Positions 62,197 to 64,000 of a stretch of 64,000 bases of DNA are shown in pieces. The stretch comes from Flavobacterium hungaricum (GTDB taxonomy: Bacteria; Bacteroidota; Bacteroidia; Flavobacteriales; Flavobacteriaceae). The notes beneath the pieces are model-generated. The model was not told where the DNA came from. It made no database searches and was given only the letters and a program-made list of their open reading frames with translations. Numbering within the stretch: position 1 is the first letter of the stretch; every line of letters begins with the position of its first letter. The stretch lies in assembly GCF_015182285.1 (NCBI RefSeq), contig NZ_PRDM01000001.1:496001-560000 (forward strand). Reading direction: 5' to 3'. Made by a program: the position numbers and the translations under genes.

Positions 62197-64000
62197 TATT
62201 TTTCTAATAAAATTATAGTTTCGTTATAGTTGGATTTCAGTTTTTTAATGGTTTCATTCCAAGGCTCAAAATCGTTTGGATTCAGCATCATCTTTTTTAA
62301 TGTTATATTGGCTGTGAGCTGTAAATTACTGCCTTTCAATTCGTATGAAAAATTAATTTTTAAATAATCATTTTCTAAATCAAAGTTTTTAGGAAGGTAT
62401 TTAACCGAATAGCCAGCAGGAATTTTTAAAGAATATACGGTATTGAACTGCGTTAAATATTCAAATTCATATTGCGCGACACGATCTTTTTCCATCAACG
62501 CTTTTTCCAGAATTTTGTCTAAAAACAAATTCAGATAAATTTCTTTATCAACCTTAACCAGATAATTATCAAGTTCAAAAGTATAGTCTACGCTGTACGG
62601 AAGCTCCTTATCGCCAAGATTTTCTTCTTTAAAATCTTTAAGAGTAAATTTGTTATTTCCTTTTATAACCAGCGATCTTATCATATCCATACGCGCTTTG
62701 TTGGCTGCATCGCCAATCTGCATCAAAGTATGGCTTCTGTTATAACCGTAACGATCTACTCTTGCAGTTCCTAATAATTTTGATCCAGAAACAATCAATT
62801 GTATGTTCTCGTCGATCTTATTTTGAACGGCAGGAACAGTAGGAACAGGAAAAATTTTATATTGATCGTTTTCACTAAAGAGTACTTCTTTGCCTTGAAT
62901 AAAAGCAGTTGGGATTCCGTATCGGGTTTCTTTATCAGTTCCGTCCAGAAAAATATATTCCCCGTCTTTTTTAAAAATGGCAATCATGTGATTGTCAACA
63001 GACGGTGTCGCCAGATCTTTGTAAGAATACGGAATAGAGCGTGTGCCAATCCAGGCAACAGTGACATTTTTTACGCCCGCATATTGCGCCATACAAGAAA
63101 TGATACTCGACATGTCTTTACAGTCTCCGAATTTTCTATGAAAAACCAGACTAGCTTCTCGCGGAATAAATCCTTCGTAACCATTTTCAAAAGCAATGTA
63201 TTTAATGTTTGCTTTTACCCAATAAAAAATACTTTTAACTTTCTCCTCGTCTGTAGTTTTATCTTTAGTGATTTCAAGCGTTAAAGCTTTCAAATCGGCA
63301 TCCTCGGTTTTGTTTAGATCTTTGACAAATTTTCTATAATAATTATACAATTCAGCTACATCTCCTAAAACAGGCGTTGTTTTATTGTTTATCGTATATT
63401 CTTTAATATAAAAATCGATGTGCGGTACCTGATACAAATATCCTGGTGTATTTTGTTCAAACTTAATAGGTTTTATATCTGCCGATTCCCATCGATGAAC
63501 CCATTTGCCTTTTTTTTCTGTTTTAGAATAGGAAATGGTTTTGTTTGGATCATTAAAGATTTTATAATCTATTACAATGTTTTTATCTGTTTTTACTTCT
63601 AAAACACTCGATTGTACCGGCATGTAACTGCCAAATATAAACTTGTGCAAAAGATGCGGATCTATAAATTGTGTCTGGTAATTGTACACCTTTTTAGCAC
63701 CTGGTTCCATATTCGGAAAAACCAGCTGACGCTCTTTTACATCATTATAAAAAATAGAACTTTGCTGCGACTGCTTCTCTAAAGATTGTGTAACCTTTAT
63801 CTTTTTGTCTTTTCCATTTTCGTTTACAACCGTGTAAGCATCATAATTTTTTAATTGAACCAGATCTGAATAAGAAAATGATTCTTTGTTATTAATGATG
63901 CCGTTCTGGCTTAAAATCATCGATTCAAAATGATTGTCCTGAATGATTTTTAAGCCGCTGCTTTCAATAGAAATATCATAAGATTCGGTATTGGCTACAA
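62196..64000 (-). CDS. DUF3857 and transglutaminase-core protein (5' end outside window)
   Basis: The frame is open to the right edge; an internal ATG at 63920 is not the true start, because the reading (VANTESYDISIESSGLKIIQ...) continues upstream. DUF3857 region first, then a transglutaminase core with Cys in FGDCKDMSSIISCMA, His in SVDNHMIAIF and Asp in YIFLDGTDKETRYG, so the triad is complete. A typical member of the Bacteroidota DUF3857/transglutaminase family, exported, function not established. Coupled to the degenerate paralogue downstream. Confidence 0.88.
   Translation of the reverse strand, partial: VANTESYDISIESSGLKIIQDNHFESMILSQNGIINNKESFSYSDLVQLKNYDAYTVVNENGKDKKIKVTQSLEKQSQQSSIFYNDVKERQLVFPNMEPGAKKVYNYQTQFIDPHLLHKFIFGSYMPVQSSVLEVKTDKNIVIDYKIFNDPNKTISYSKTEKKGKWVHRWESADIKPIKFEQNTPGYLYQVPHIDFYIKEYTINNKTTPVLGDVAELYNYYRKFVKDLNKTEDADLKALTLEITKDKTTDEEKVKSIFYWVKANIKYIAFENGYEGFIPREASLVFHRKFGDCKDMSSIISCMAQYAGVKNVTVAWIGTRSIPYSYKDLATPSVDNHMIAIFKKDGEYIFLDGTDKETRYGIPTAFIQGKEVLFSENDQYKIFPVPTVPAVQNKIDENIQLIVSGSKLLGTARVDRYGYNRSHTLMQIGDAANKARMDMIRSLVIKGNNKFTLKDFKEENLGDKELPYSVDYTFELDNYLVKVDKEIYLNLFLDKILEKALMEKDRVAQYEFEYLTQFNTVYSLKIPAGYSVKYLPKNFDLENDYLKINFSYELKGSNLQLTANITLKKMMLNPNDFEPWNETIKKLKSNYNETIILLEK

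Overview
The window comes from a low-GC, Gram-negative member of the Bacteroidota, most likely Flavobacterium or a close relative. The evidence is the recurring -7 promoter element TAnnTTTG, the gliding lipoprotein GldI, C-terminal type IX secretion (T9SS) sorting domains, SprB-type repeats, a GSII/GSIII glutamine synthetase pair, GH92 mannosidases and an extended CsgG. No rRNA, tRNA, CRISPR array, transposase, integrase or prophage gene was seen. The chromosome segment looks ordinary but carries several accessory systems.

Layout. 0-2.5 kb: 3' end of an AraC-type regulator, a secreted esterase, a collagen-like lipoprotein. 2.5-7.4 kb: a TerC-family membrane protein, then two unrelated glutamine synthetases (GSII and GSIII) transcribed divergently from one intergenic region. 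7.8-13.3 kb: a curli-type amyloid locus (major curlin, minor curlin, CsgH-like/CsgE, CsgF, extended CsgG, surface-type lipoprotein). Its csgE gene is split by a frameshift at a run of ten A, and a C9A10 tract precedes the major curlin gene. 13.5-21.2 kb: purM, small unknown genes, and a tandem pair of GH92 glycosidases of which one has Gln at the usual catalytic-acid Glu. 21.3-27 kb (minus strand): M61 peptidase, a DUF2805-type protein, sterol desaturase-like protein, then DoxX/aquaporin/GlsB and an EamA transporter. 27.1-31.1 kb (minus): the operon nrnA-gldI-PPIase-PPIase. 31.2-34.3 kb (minus): a CLC antiporter with fluoride-type signature, RidA, CbpM and a CbpA-type DnaJ. 34.7-36.2 kb: two unknown exported proteins.

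36.4-51 kb (plus): guaA, two LysM proteins (one fused to a PBP1-type domain), OsmC, a NagB-deacetylase fusion, a DUF3820 protein, pyrG, yidC, a MORN-like repeat protein and a DUF4956 protein. 51-64 kb: an exported PEP-synthase-like protein, a T9SS metalloprotease with SprB repeats, mnmA, a T9SS subtilase, a nitronate monooxygenase-like enzyme and two DUF3857/transglutaminase proteins, the last running off the right edge.

As a whole the window mixes core metabolism (nitrogen assimilation, purine and CTP synthesis, tRNA thiolation, membrane insertion) with envelope and surface functions. Intergenic regions hold several families of palindromic or tandem short repeats. The strongest leads are the curli locus with its homopolymer tracts, the Gln-variant GH92, the putative fluoride CLC and a perfect 50-bp palindrome upstream of guaA.
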